This document shows, piece after piece, positions 9,168 through 21,276 of a stretch of DNA of 64,000 nucleotides. Below the pieces are notes generated by a model, which had not been told where the DNA came from, searched no databases, and saw only the letters and a list, made by a program, of their open reading frames with translations. Every line of letters begins with the position of its first letter. Within the stretch, counting starts at the first letter, position 1. This DNA comes from Carposina sasakii (taxonomy: Eukaryota > Arthropoda > Insecta > Lepidoptera > Carposinidae): positions 13,764,001 through 13,828,000 of the forward strand of contig CP053156.1 of assembly GCA_014607495.2 (NCBI GenBank), written 5' to 3'. A program made the translations under genes and the position numbers.

Positions 9168-10029
9168 TAGATTGCAGTGTTCATTGATATAGGTACCTAT
9201 TAAATGAACAGATGTCCCAGTCTGCAAGATTTTTCATCAGTATCTTTAATACGGTACATTTGACGAAAAATTAACTTTATGTGATGTAAAAAAGAAAATA
9301 ATCATTTTATAATTTTAAATATAAAATTTCTTCTTGGGGTAAGTACCCACCATGCCGTCCGACAGCACTTTTTCCTTCTTATGACGTTCATTTACCTTGC
9401 AACTATCCAGAAAATGATTTTAAAAGAGTTTACATAATGGCTCATTAAACTCTGACCTGACCTCTCCTCAAGCACTCCTCAGAACCCTCGCTGTCCAAGC
9501 TAGTGCTACTTAGCGAGGTGTCATCCAACTCGTGTTTTATGAAGGAAGTTGTTCATCAACCCATAAATCTCTTCTGCTAGGCTCGCTGACAACATTACTC
9601 GGTACAGCGAAATAAGCTATATTTACTACCTACCTATATTGTTTTATTTTGCACAAGTGGCGTCTACTAGTTACTAGAATTTTATTAGATTGCTATGCCG
9701 TCTTTGTGGGTTCGATTATTTTTAAAATGTTTAAATGAAAAATAAATTTTGGGTCTTCAATACGATTTGCGACGTACCTACTAGTCAACACTATTTAGGT
9801 GTTTTTACTTCACACTTTTTCTCAGTGCCTACTGAATTTCATAATCTATGACGTCCCCAAAATATTGTACCATTTTTTCACCATACATGTACTAGACTAT
9901 AATTTGAACATGTAAGTGGCAATAATAAATAGGCGGCGTATTCTTGGCGTAGACTGTACCTAACTTTTTATCACCTCATAATTTGCTGCAGTTGATATTT
10001 ATTATTTATTTATCAACCTTTCCCACAGA
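9168..10029. other. Unassigned AT-rich DNA
   Basis: No gene, inverted repeat or recognised family seen. Confidence 0.4.
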
Positions 10030-10250
10030 TCCTACTCTTCGGGGTTCACTATTCGGAAAATTTCGACGAGAATCCTCAACATCTCAACCGAGTCACCCCG
10101 AGTGATATATGGCAGGGCAATGTCGGGCGCGGAAGAATCACATTTGACAAATTCATTCCTGTCTTGACGCCCGCCCTCTCTCGCTAATCCGCCCCTGGTC
10201 GAAGCTTTTGCGAGATTAATTGCGTCTTTATATCCATGTGATTGAGAAGG
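10030..10250. other. Low-copy GC-richer island, possible cis-regulatory DNA
   Basis: Dense unique sequence with 'gagattaattgcg' (homeodomain-like TAATT). The part at 10104-10140 resembles 11667-11706 (ccgagtga.atatgg ... ggcgcgga). Function unknown. Confidence 0.25.
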
Positions 10251-11145
10251 TGTGGAGGATATTAATTTCTTTTTTTGGAGGATGCTAGATGTATTTTAGA
10301 AAAATACTTTGTACACAAGATGATCTTTCATCACATTCTGGCCACAAGTAATAAGAAAGAAAGAAAGAATAACAAGTTCTTGTATTACATAAAAGTGCAT
10401 AATATACACTATAAACATGGCAAGGATAGGAAAAGTATACAGATAGATAAAGTAATGGAAGAGGGAGTTAACATATCCAATTATGGAAAAGAATTGATCC
10501 ATATGTTTTTGAATTTATTTCCTGAAGTTATTGTTATTGCTTCCGAATTATAAGAGATTTGGTATAGGTGTTGCGGGCATATTAAATAACAAAATTGCTA
10601 GGCACTTTGAATTTTGCTTAGGTTTAGTCAGAAAATGTAAGGACGTTTAAAATAACAACACACAAGCAGCGCGAGCGAAGCGAGCGTTTGAAAGTTGTGG
10701 CCAGCGAAGTTAATTTTCCAATATGCCTGCGATATATACTATGTGTTGTAGATAGACAGACACAGTATATTACTACATATATGCTTATTCTGTATTTATA
10801 TGCTATGTTATCTATGGCGTAACCTTCGCCCGCAGATTTACGCAGTGCACCCGTCTCGGGACAGATCGGTTTCATCAGGTAATAAAACATTGTGGGTAGG
10901 CACGGTAGGGGGACCAGGGTTTAAGGTTTTGTCTGGATTTTTCAACATAAGCTTATAATAATTAATTAAGTAGGTACCTACCTATATAAAACGTAAGTGA
11001 TAGAATAAAATATAGTTTATTACATTGCACATAACATTTATTATTTTGCAGGAGAGCTTAATGCTTTATAGCATCCTTTTCCAGGTAAATAGATGTAATG
11101 CCTATGCTTTACTTGCTTTTGATTTCCGATTACATCCAGCACCAG
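10251..11145. other. Unassigned; chance reading frame at 10275-10553
   Basis: The 92-codon frame is Lys/Asn/Ile-rich, has no known motif and lies in A-rich DNA. The complementary strand is open too. Not called as a gene. Confidence 0.35.
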
Positions 11146-11433
11146 TATGATGAATTTGGTGAGAGCGAGATGTCTCACTTTTAAACGTCAAATCCACAGA
11201 GCTAAGTAATAACTAGACAAGGCAAGTGTTTCTGCTTGTTGTGTAAAAAGGGATTGCAAATCACTTCTATCAGCCCTAATTCCTTCAGTCCTAGCTGGAG
11301 AACGAGTGTCTATTCTAATTCTTAAGTCTATTTTTACATGCAAAGCACATCCACTTAGTTTATCTAGTTAATAATAGCTCTGTGAATTTGACGTTTAAAT
11401 GTGAGACATCTCGCTCTCACCAAATTCATCATA
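11146..11433. mobile_element. Long-inverted-repeat MITE, 288 bp
   Basis: The ends TATGATGAATTTGGTGAGAG are perfectly inverted. The arms stay complementary for roughly 70 bp with few mismatches (gagatgtctcac, aacgtcaaatccacagagct), around a ~140-bp AT-rich loop. No coding capacity. Confidence 0.85.
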
Positions 11434-11831
11434 CCGGATCAGATATATAGGTAAATGCTATTAACTTTTAGGTTCGATCAAATTTCTTTACATGTTGCTT
11501 CTCAACACTATGACCATATAAAATGTCGAATTTAAATAAACATTGTCTGTAGTGGACTCTCTCCAAACTCTTCAAATCGCTGCTAGAAGATCCCTAATAC
11601 GACACAAACTAAAACTTAAAATAAAATAAAACATTTGTCCAGACATTTCACATTTCCACATGGAAACCCTACCGAGTGAAATATGGGGTCAGGTCGAGGG
11701 CGCGGAGGGCGGGGAGCTCGTAGATCAAGCCACATCGACTCGTGTTAACTGACAGTGTACTTTGGCCCTTTCTACGGGATTTGTTTCTCAGATTTTTTGG
11801 GTAGTAGTAGTATAAATCCAGCGCTTTATTT
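11434..11831. other. Unassigned, with a GC-richer block at 11650-11790
   Basis: The block 11660-11710 is the diverged partner of 10098-10140. No gene seen. Confidence 0.35.
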
Positions 11832-11912
11832 TTTATAAAATTATTAATAAAGAAATGGAAAAAATTCTTCACCCGAGTGGGAATCCAACCCACGACCTCT
11901 GCATTCCGTGCC
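11832..11912 (-). mobile_element. tRNA-derived SINE (SINE-1), 3' fragment
   Basis: The reverse complement contains the B-box-like 'ggttggattccc' and the tail 'gaagaattttttccatttc'. It matches 14702-14790 but stops after 'ggcacggaatgcag', so it lacks the A box. Confidence 0.75.
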
Positions 11913-12846
11913 TTTTATTTTTTAGTCTAAAATTACTCAATTTTAGTGTTCTTTACGTACTCATCATGTTTGGCTGGTATTCTACGTACCTAATCTATAG
12001 TTTGAATACTAAAGCATTATCTTCTATGGTGGAAAGCTTTTCCGTATTAGCGACATTGCTAAGATAATATTCCTTGGTTCCAATTTTTTCTTATTAGAAC
12101 CATTTGATTCTTTACCTACATCTGGATCCTAATCGCAGCGCCACCCTACACTTACTGTACGTAGATAAAGAAAATGTTATAAAAATTCTTTGAGCCATTT
12201 TTAGCGATACGAGCGGTCGTTCGCAATTAATTTTAAAGTGAGAGTCCTTTGACCTTATAATTACCGCCTATCACTAAATATTCACAATGATAAACTGTAT
12301 TTTATAGGCAATAAACGATGAATTCGGATGATAAAGTTGTTTTCCACCACATTGTCGTTTGATTCTCTTTACTTCGGTCCGCCATTCCGCGACATTAGCA
12401 CTAATGTTAAATTATTTGGAAACCTTTTACAGAAGAATAAATGTGTACTCTCTTGACTTATTTTACTACTTTTTTATACACAAATTTCATATTTTATAAA
12501 CATTCATTATAAGTTTCGATATACATAATGTATTAGTTTGCTTTCTTTGGAAGAGCGCCTGATTGTAAAAGAATAGCAATGCGTACAATATGTCAATTTA
12601 GTACCACTTCAATGGTAAGTGTAAGGAAAGGCGATATTCGTCTGTTTAAAAAGATTATACGCTAGTTTCTCGAAGGCCAATGAATGTTAACTCGCGGTAA
12701 AAATGGGTCAAATATCTAGGAAAGTGACAGATAAATCGACGATCAACAGTAGATTATATTCGAGACTGCTAGCAAGATGGGCTTAAGTACCTTTAGGTGT
12801 TCTTATAAACTACCACAGACACTAAATACATAATGTACATATTGAC
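11913..12846. other. Unassigned AT-rich DNA
   Basis: No gene, inverted repeat or family repeat recognised. Confidence 0.4.
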
Positions 12847-13085
12847 GGCCGATTGGTCTAGTAGGTAGTGACCCTGCCTGCGACGCCATAGGTCCTGGGT
12901 TCGAATCCCGGTAGGTGCAAACATTGATATGATGAATATCCGAGTCATGGATGTTTCTATACTTATCTATGTATTTATATACCGTTGCTTAGTACCCACG
13001 ACATAAGACCTTAGGGATCTTGATGTGGGACTAGGTTAATGTGTTGTGTAGTGTGTGAATATTTATATTTATATATGTATATTAC
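12847..13085 (+). mobile_element. tRNA-derived SINE (SINE-2, Metulj-like), near full length
   Basis: The head carries a pol III A box, TGGTCTAGTAGG (12854-12865), and a perfect B box, GGTTCGAATCC (12898-12908). Then come a unique body with 'gagtcatggatgtttc', 'acccacgacataag', 'gtgggactaggt' and an AT-rich (TATT)n tail. Similar SINEs are common in butterflies and moths. The head is tRNA-like but not an intact tRNA. Confidence 0.85.
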
Positions 13086-13200
13086 ACACAGTTTCAGGTA
13101 AATTTCCAAAATCGGGTTGCCAGAGGGCTGACAGGATCATAAAAGAGATACCACAAACACGTTTAGCCTAGCGGGGATAGATGCACGTGATCTTGATGGT
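13085..13200 (+). repeat. Family B fragment
   Basis: Shares 'ttccaaaatcgggttgccag', 'aggatcataaa' and 'tagcggggatagatg', then diverges. Confidence 0.6.
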
Positions 13201-13496
13201 GATGATTCTATCGGCTTGTTAAAGATAAATCCAAAGAGAATAATAAACCTAACTACAAACACAATAATAGTAATTGCCGAATTTACCGCCCTATAAAACT
13301 AAAACGTAGGGAATGACATGGAAATTCTTTAAAATCTTTAATCGAGGCTACTTTACCTGTACTTTATAATTAAAGAACTGGCTTTCTTTGTTCCGCCTTT
13401 GTCAATTAATTATTATTTGTTTAATTGAAAGGTTTCGTATTCTATTGAAATCAAGGATAAGTAATAATAAGAAAAATGAATCGCCAAATGTGTTGG
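13201..13496. other. Unassigned
   Basis: AT-rich, nothing recognised. Confidence 0.4.
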
Positions 13497-13590
13497 TTCT
13501 CTCAGGCGCAATAGGATAGCAGCAACTTAGTCACTGTTCATCAGACTGTGAGATCTCCTTTTTGATCCTGCAGTTCTGGGTAACCCAAAC
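13497..13590 (-). repeat. Family B fragment
   Basis: The reverse orientation holds 'gatctcctttttgatcctgc' and 'agttctgggtaaccc'; the front part is lost. Confidence 0.6.
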
Positions 13591-13731
13591 ACTGACAAAC
13601 GCTAAACTTAATGATGGCGCTAAACCGATTAAAATTTAATTTAGGTTTCTTATTTTTACTGTTTTTATACCTATATCCCTACGGTTTTATTCACAGTTTC
13701 AGAATATCCTACTTAATCTACTAGATATATA

Positions 13732-13991
13732 CAGGGTGTAACAAAAGGGGTATGTTAAGCGAAAAGCTATGTAAATAGCCCACTAAAAAGAACCTATCCA
13801 CAAAATTTCAGACTCGTAATCACATGTTTAATTTTCCACATAGTATGGAGAATTCCTAAACAACTAAGGAATTTTTATACAATCTTGAAAAATAAACATG
13901 TGATTTCGAATGTCCAATTTTGGAAATAGGTTCTCTATAGTGGGCTGTTTACATAGCTTTTCGCTTAACATACCCTTTCTGTTACAACCTG
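13732..13991. mobile_element. Palindromic MITE family C, complete copy 1 (260 bp)
   Basis: Bounded CAGGGTG...CAACCTG with TA on both sides. The arms are near-complete inverted repeats of about 125 bp ('ggtatgttaagcgaaaagct' reads inward from both ends), so the whole element folds on itself. CAGGG ends plus TA duplication suggest a Tc1/mariner-type transposase in trans. No coding capacity. Confidence 0.88.
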
Positions 13992-13995
13992 TATA

Positions 13996-14040
13996 ATTGC
14001 CTACCCCGTAAGGGATAAAGGCGTGATTATATGTATGTAT
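13996..14040 (-). repeat. Family F end fragment
   Basis: The reverse complement of 'cacgcctttatcccttacgg' with the (CATA)n lead-in that family F copies carry. Confidence 0.6.
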
Positions 14041-14698
14041 GTATATGTATAATATTTCTTTGATTTAGAATATGTATAGAGATATTTACCACATATTTGG
14101 AAAAGATAAAATACAAGTACTTATCCAACACCTAACAACATTGCCGGGTGTCGTGTCATTGCTTTAAATAATAAACAAGCTACTTTCAAAACTATCTTTC
14201 CATTAGAGTCATTAGAGCTACAAATAGATTTATTACTATTGATTATTTGATTACTGTACAGTACTTACGTGGCTGAGAAAATAAAAGACACGTAACGCAA
14301 AGACATTGGTTGTCGTTGTCATTTCTAATGGCTACTGTCGACGATATAATGATATCGTAGGTACGTAGGAAAAAAGTCAATAATACCATGGGGATATAAA
14401 ATTTATAGATATTAAATTACTTTGTGAATATGCTGGCTATACCTACCTATTGAAATTAACATTAATGAATCCATAGTAGGTGTCTAAGTTATACGTGTAT
14501 AAGTCACAGACAACTCCCTTGCTGGTCTGTGGTATAAATCCATATAGTAAAAAAATAAGAACTGCTTACAATAATAATTGCAATTGCAATTCTAATTAAA
14601 ACAAAAATCTATGATAGAGCCGACAGTATAATGTACCTACCTGTATCTAGTTACTAACAAATTGCATTAATCGGTGTTAGGCTATTCGTTAACTATTT
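14041..14698. other. Unassigned AT-rich DNA
   Basis: No gene or repeat family recognised. Confidence 0.4.
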
Positions 14699-15036
14699 GT
14701 TTTAAAAAAATTATTAATAAAGAAATGGAAAAAATTCCTCACCCGGGTGGGAATCGAACCCACGACCTCTGCATTCCGTGCCAGCGCTCTTACCACTGAG
14801 CCACCGGGTCAATTACTCGGGTGACGAATTTTACCATCTCTTTTTGAAATTACATTATTGGAAACGTTATTTTTCATCCCGATAGCTATACATAAGCCAA
14901 ATCTCGGTAAACAAAGCTGAATCCCTCAGCACAATGTTTTAATGATGAAACGATCAACCATATCCTAACGGATCATATTATGGAGAAGTGTTTTTATCTT
15001 AGTCAAGATATTATATATTATAAAATTATTAATAAA
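14699..15036 (-). mobile_element. tRNA-derived SINE-1 with long 5' extension
   Basis: On the minus strand, a perfect A box TGGCTCAGTGG (14793-14803) and B box GGTTCGATTCC (14750-14760) sit in a tRNA-like fold (ACCCGG...CCGGGT). Upstream on the minus strand is a ~185-bp extension ('cttctccataatatgatccg', 'gctgagggattcagctttg', 'tatagctatcggg') shared with 36425-36600. The AT motif 'tttattaataattttataa' occurs at both ends of the unit, as it does in the other copy. Confidence 0.85.
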
Positions 15037-15085
15037 TTTAAAATTATATTTGTTTTTAATCGATTATTTAGAAATAAGTATGTCA

Positions 15086-15287
15086 GGCCGCGTGGTACCG
15101 GCAGAATAGAGTTTGTACCACCCCATGCCTGCCCGTGGGTATCGTACGGCGGGCAGCAGCGCCTCCCGTGTTGACAACATTGTCCGAAAATCACACTGCG
15201 GTCACCAACCCGCCTGCCCAGCGTGGTGACTATGGCCAAAACCCCCCCCGGGGGAGGCCTGCGTCCAGCAGTGGACTGCAATAGGCT
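15086..15287 (+). mobile_element. SINE-like family A copy
   Basis: Head 'ggccgcgtggtaccggcag', middle 'cggtcaccaacccgcctgcc', tail 'gtccagcagtggactgcaat'. A few internal bases are lost near 15149 and 15240. A short 'gctgaagacgagacg' replaces a clean GAT tail. Confidence 0.8.
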
Positions 15288-15337
15288 GAAGACGAGACGA
15301 TCTCAAGCAAGAGGCACGACCGTAGCAAATGGTGGTC

Positions 15338-15408
15338 CCTGGCGGTGGAATCTCTTGTATGTTACTTCAGTTCTGGCCACCTCATTTTGGGATCACAGCC
15401 GTGTTTAT
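15338..15408 (-). repeat. Family B end fragment
   Basis: 'cagttctggccacctcattt' and 'atcacagccgtgttta' match the start of family B in reverse. Confidence 0.6.
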
Positions 15409-16369
15409 TAGGTAAAACCTACGTCAAACTGAGATCGCATGGTCTACCATGTTGTTATATAATCCATGTCCTTGTCAGTCCCATGGAGAAACAGTCCCAC
15501 TGTAAATCGAAACCTCGTGGTAACTTGTTATTCTATTGTCACTTTGACAGTTGATAACATCACTTGTCACTTTGTCAAGAGAGGGCAGGATGAAGCGGAA
15601 ATATTAAATGTCAAATTGAATTTAGTTCGGGTATATTAGATTGTGAATGTAATAGATAAAGTACATTCCGAAGGATATGGCGGGATATTATATTTCTCGG
15701 GAGATGTGAGTTTGGGTGGTTTTGAGCTTTTGCGGTTAACGAAAGCTTTTATGTAACAGCAGATTTTTTTACCCTGGATATATGTACCTAGATTCATACA
15801 TAATACTATGTCGACCATCGTTACATTATGATTTATATATTTATACTAATTAATTTGCTAATGCCACAGGATTAAAAATATCTACTGTACTTACTAACTA
15901 CTCTTACTAATAATACGAAAGTAACTATGTCTGTACGTCGCGCTTTCATGGGGAAATTACTGAATCGATTAAAATGAAATTTGGTAAACAGAACCTATCT
16001 AACTCTAGAGCCTAAAAAAGACATAATGTCACTTTGTTTCTTTTTATCTCTCAAAAATATGTTTTACCTGAAGATTACATTTTCTTTTTCTCTGCAGTTA
16101 CTAAAGAAAAGGTACTATATACATATACAATATTATGTGGGTAGTTGTGGTTTTCCAAGAAAATTGTCGTTGCAAATATGTAAGTAACAAGAAGTTGGTA
16201 TACTGGCCGGTAGAAGTCCTGTCATCCTATTATTATAATTGTAGCTTTCAATATAAATCTTTAGTGCAACAACAACTCGTATATTATAGTTTTTACGCAA
16301 CAGTACCAATAGCAGTTCACTCTATTTATACTCCAACCCGCACTTGAAGATACAAATGCAACAAAAAGC
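15409..16369. other. Unassigned AT-rich DNA
   Basis: Short frames at 15981-16347 have no recognisable product. No repeat family seen. Confidence 0.4.
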
Positions 16370-16540
16370 GGATTAAGGGGGCCCATTCTCAACGCTCGGC
16401 ATTGTCACCGAAATCATATTGTGTCATATTGTCGTGTGACGAACGCTAATTACGCGCATGAATGGTCGCCTTTTGACAGCTCCGTGACATGTACACGATG
16501 AATTTTGTTATTATAGTTCATTGTACCGCTTTATAGTAGG
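16370..16540. other. Low-copy GC-richer island, possible cis-regulatory DNA
   Basis: Unique in the window, with 'gctaattacgcgcatg' (TAATTA core) and 'gacagctccgtgacatg'. Nearest signs of purposeful sequence in a 4-kb featureless stretch. Inference only. Confidence 0.25.
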
Positions 16541-19500
16541 GCAAAACGAGCGTTACACACTGGAAATATAGTCGAATTTACTCTGTTACGTGCTGTTAAA
16601 GCTTAAATAGGCTTGTTTTGGTTATCAGTCCCCGATCTCGACGGTTCCCGACCACTGATTTAATCGGACTACTTCATAAACTGTAATTTATTTTTTCTAT
16701 TGTAGCATTCAATGAGTTTAGATGTGTTAGAATTAATACAGTTGCATGTTTAGAGGTATTATTGGGAGCTGAATTTGTCGCATGAACTGAAATAGAGTTA
16801 TTTATTGTTTGTATTTTTTACTTGATAAAAGATTTCATTTGACGATATAGGTAAATGTTTTAGTAGATTATTTGTTTTGATTAGTAGAGAATGTACTCGT
16901 AAAACTATTGGGCCTGTATCAGGCGAATCAAAAAGTAAACAGTTTGTTTTTCTACTAAATGCGAAATATAACCTTTTTTATAATGGTCTATTAATTAGAC
17001 ATTATGGTAACTAAAATCAAATCAGCACAAACAGCTACAATACAAAAGGTATGAATCTATATTTTTCATATAATCATATAGATTTTTTTCATAACATTAT
17101 ATATACGTTGTATTTACATTTATCACTATTTAGCATATAATTATTTACTGGTGAAAATATTTTCCCAAGATAAAATTTAAAATATCTGTAATCCGAAATT
17201 CCGAACATGTCAAAAAGCCTGTCGGTCATAATAAAATAAAAAAAATCAAGCAGCTGTTCACAGTCCATTTATTTTGTATCAAACGTATCAAAGCTACTGA
17301 ATAGGATGCTCTATCTATTGATTCGAAGCTAAATTATTAATCCACAGAATAACTTGCCAGATTGCATATTCCCTATTGCGTGAGGGATTACCCAGTAGCA
17401 GCGAAATCTTATTTGTACACACGTAATCCGAGTACCACGAGTCAAATGACCGTCACTGCCCATTCTCCTTTTTGTTTTGTCGACCACGTCAAATTTTCGA
17501 CCAACAACGCAATCGGGTACTTTAGTCACCCTCATATAAAGTCCCGAATCGGATAAGAATTTCATTGTAAATGCAAAATGAAGGTTGTTAATACAGAATC
17601 TGTCATGTCAAGCAAGCCTGACATAATGACAATATGAGAATCGAATGACGTTAAGCGATATTAGCTGACAGATTAGGGTGTTTATAGGAAGAATAGGGAC
17701 CTAGGTAAAAAAAGTGGAACGTGGCTCGAAAGACGCTTTCCAAATACAGTATATTGTAAAGTAGGTAGCTTTGCAATTACTTCTTCAATCTAGGAAGTAA
17801 CTGTCTACCTGCTGATAAAGCTGCAATTATTCACCTCCGTTATGAATATTTCATCTTGATGAATCCTTAACTTATTAATTTCAGTCAAGATTTCAGCTCT
17901 TCAAGATTGAATTTCCTTTTTTTTGGAATTTGTAATCCCAAATACATGGAGAATGACATCTCCTTTCCACAATGGATATAATCCAGCTTTGACAGTGCAT
18001 GATTTACTTCCCTCTAAGTCAAACATCTCGTATTAAAATTGGCCGTTACTTTTTGCTATAATTTTATGCTTATCATTATTATAAAGGATGCGTCAGCTAC
18101 ATGAGAGTCCCAGCATCTGCTGTCCATTGTGTTTTCCTTTTGCACTCGTAATATTAGCGTTCTATTAGCATGTTTTTATTGGGACATGGGCGTTATGTTG
18201 AAATTCGAGAGGGTTGTGTATAGGGCGGGGGATTTCAATTTTTGTGATGGCTATTGAAATCGAAATTGTGGTTAGGGAAAAATTGTGTGAAAGTGTACAA
18301 TTACGAGGTCTTATTTCTGATATGGATGGAGGATGTGTCAATGTGTTTTTTTAAACGGTGTAATAAGTACCTACCCTCACATTACGTACTACCTAGTAAA
18401 AAGCGTTTTTGCTGAATTCTGAAAGGACCCATTTCTAGCGTCAATGTGAACATCATCTCTACATAAATCTATCTATAATCAACCATAGGTAGGTACTTAT
18501 ATTAGATGAGAAAATGTTGTAACCTGGTTGTTTATTTAAATTTTCTATAAGCTTAGACTAGGTATGAATGATTACATACTGTGTATAACCAAATGGATAC
18601 CTCTGTGTGATATCTTCCTTAGATTTTCATATCCTCCATCAATATGCATTGAAGTGCAATTTAAAACCTATGAATCAGCTCCGCAAAAACAATTTTCTAG
18701 AAAAAACAGACTGTTATGGGAATACCTAATTAATACGCAAATTGCTCTCTACCCTCCAACCATAGGGTTGCCCCACATCCTACAATTTTTTTATACCTAA
18801 CAGGATTATCTATTCAATATCACATTAGCGTCATCAAGCTTTGATGTTTTGATGAATCGAGTCTTTTTTATTTATTTGTCGTATACTACGAATAACCTAG
18901 TTATAACTTTAAAACATTCAAACAGGTTTTTTTACCTTTGTCAATAAATACAAATGAACTTTAAGCTAATTCCGAGAATACTACAACAACATGTGCATGC
19001 ATCTAAAAACAAATAAGTATAATAGCAAATTAACTATGACTCATCATATTCATATAAAAATCTGTGAATAAATAGTTGAAAATTTCGACGATCTCCAAGT
19101 TGTATCAGAAATCAAATAGATCAGAAACTACTACCAAGACACACAGCACTTGCTGTACTACTGTAGCAAAAGTCGTGAGCTGCCCACTGACTTCAAAATA
19201 AGAGGCTGACAGGACAGATCAATTTATATTTATTAGCCCAGCCCTGGCTCCACTTCTGCATAATAATCGACGAATTAGCATAAAATCGCGCTCCTAACTG
19301 CCAACGTATTTGACTTGCAAAAAATACCAAATAGGTAACCAACTCACAATTACCTTTGATTGGACCATTCTGTTCGTGCTGCTGCATAATCTTGCAATAG
19401 GGTCTTTTATACCGAATCTAGTGATTGATTGGTATCTCGGGATTGAATTTAATTTACTTCGAGGATTTAGGGGTCGATTTTTGGTGCAATTACTACCTAT

Positions 19501-20940
19501 GATTCTCTATAGGGATGTTTTTTGTGTAGTTCAGACCCTGTTAGAAGACGAATCTTAGGTTTTAAGTTTATTTGCTTTGGTTTTTGATGTTGTCTGTGGT
19601 TTGGATTCCTAAGGAGTATGGTGTGAGGCAGACCGCCAGCTCTAAGACAAATACTGAACCTTTGTATAGTTATGTATTCATTCTAAAGAATCTGTATTGG
19701 ATTATACAAGGTGATATTTAAGAAATGTACACACGTTTCTTTCCTCAAATAGCGTAAATAGTATTTGCACGGACATTGAAAACAAAGATAGGCCATTTAT
19801 TAACTAGTGAAATAAGTACAGAATTTGGATGTCCTACATTGTCTACATTCAGTATGCTCAAGTTTCTTTAATTTGAATACATACATTTTCAGCAACTCAA
19901 ACTGGAAGTAAATACTGATATTGTCGATAACTACCGCCAATTACGAGTACCAACTAATAATTTTCTACCTCAAACTAGTTTGACATCAAATTGTCGATTC
20001 AACAATTTTAGTAGAAACGTGACGTCAACCAAACTTACTTCTGCAGCCCCTAATCAACCTCAATTACTACGTTTCACACAAATCTAGGCTATATTATTAC
20101 GTGTAAACGTCCTAGCATTAAACATAATTAAAATGGGTCGAAATAAACCACAAATGAATGGTTGGGTGTTGTAGTTGCGTGTGGGTGTGTGAGTGGGAGC
20201 TTGTTAGACAAATTCATGTGGTTAGGAGTAATTGTGGTGGATAAGAATGGTGGCAAGGGATGCACTAAATGTCTTGTATTCTTAGTGGTAACTTTTAAGA
20301 TTCGGATGAGTGTTAGCGGTATTTTGTTTTCTTTGATATGAGATTTAATGAGAGTTATTATGTGTGATTGGAGTTTAAGTTAACGGTGAGCACTCAGGTC
20401 AGAGATAGTAGTAAGAAGTTCGTTTTCGTTGACACAGTTCAAAATAAAAAATAGAAAACTGTTTGGTTACTTTCAAGAGAGCTAAAAATCCTAAGGGAAA
20501 CACTGTAGTAATTTATGGTCGTACTAACAAATCGGGGGTGTATTCTTGCGCCATAACTCATGGAATATCGCGGTCGTTGCGCCATTTAGCGTGACTTACA
20601 ACATTTCTCGACAGATCGCGTACATGAAACGCCTCAAGTGAATATACTTTTACTGCTGTTGATTTTTCTTCGCATTCGATTTATATTAAATTTGTATTTG
20701 GAGGCGGATGAAGGAGCGTCAATAGCTCAGTCTAACTAAGCTAAGCTACCTTTGTCATGGCCGGTGCCTGGAAAGATAAATTTAAGCAGTTGCTTAGTTA
20801 GTCAAGGTAATCTTGCTAGAAGCCCTAGTAAGGCATACTAGTGATAACTTAAAGTATCATATAATCCTGACGTGTGGGGTGTTGTTCCGGAGTTGCAGGC
20901 CACAAAGTCAACTTATAATGTACCATCATCTATTTCAATT
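16541..20940. other. 4.4 kb with nothing recognised
   Basis: AT-rich. The reading frames at 17329-17565, 18564-18800 and 19310-19558 are short, open on the opposite strand as well in places, and show no known domain. 20530-20640 is locally GC-richer. No family repeat or long inverted repeat was found by eye. Confidence 0.35.
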
Positions 20941-21092
20941 ACCGTGCCGTGTGGTGTAAGTAGAGTAAAATAGTCACCCTATCTGTCCGTGGGTATCGAA
21001 GAGGCGACAAAGGGTTTCTTTGAGGTAGGCAGCAGCCTGTTAATAACATAGTCCGAAAACCAGTCTGCGGTCACCAACCCGCCTGCCCAGCG
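20941..21092 (+). repeat. Family A, decayed copy
   Basis: Keeps 'ccgtgtggtgtaagtagagt', 'gtccgtgggtatcg' and 'gcggtcaccaacccgcctgc'. The tail is missing after 'cccagcg'. Confidence 0.7.
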
Positions 21093-21276
21093 CAATCAAT
21101 TGCTATAGCTAATATTTAGCGGTAGCCTTTGTCATCCCTATTCGCACTTATTCCGCCGTAATTCAGCGTATAATCTCCTAATGCGACTAGATGAGGACAC
21201 ACGGCGGACGCGGTTTCTGTGATGTTAACTAGTGATGTGAAAGTCATGTTAAATTCGGCATTAGTTATTAGCATAT

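Noticed and set aside
10275..10553. 92-codon reading frame
   Set aside because: Low-complexity Lys/Asn/Ile-rich, the opposite strand is also open, no motif, no support for expression.
12847..12920. Possible tRNA gene (A and B boxes)
   Set aside because: The tRNA-like head continues into a SINE body shared with 41929-42145 and 62850-62976; no complete cloverleaf was seen.
14740..14810. Possible tRNA gene on the minus strand
   Set aside because: Perfect boxes, but embedded in a repeat with five other copies or fragments in the window, so a SINE promoter and not a functional tRNA.
19310..19558. 82-codon hydrophobic frame resembling a membrane segment
   Set aside because: No homology recognised, no flanking exons, and hydrophobicity is expected from T-rich DNA.
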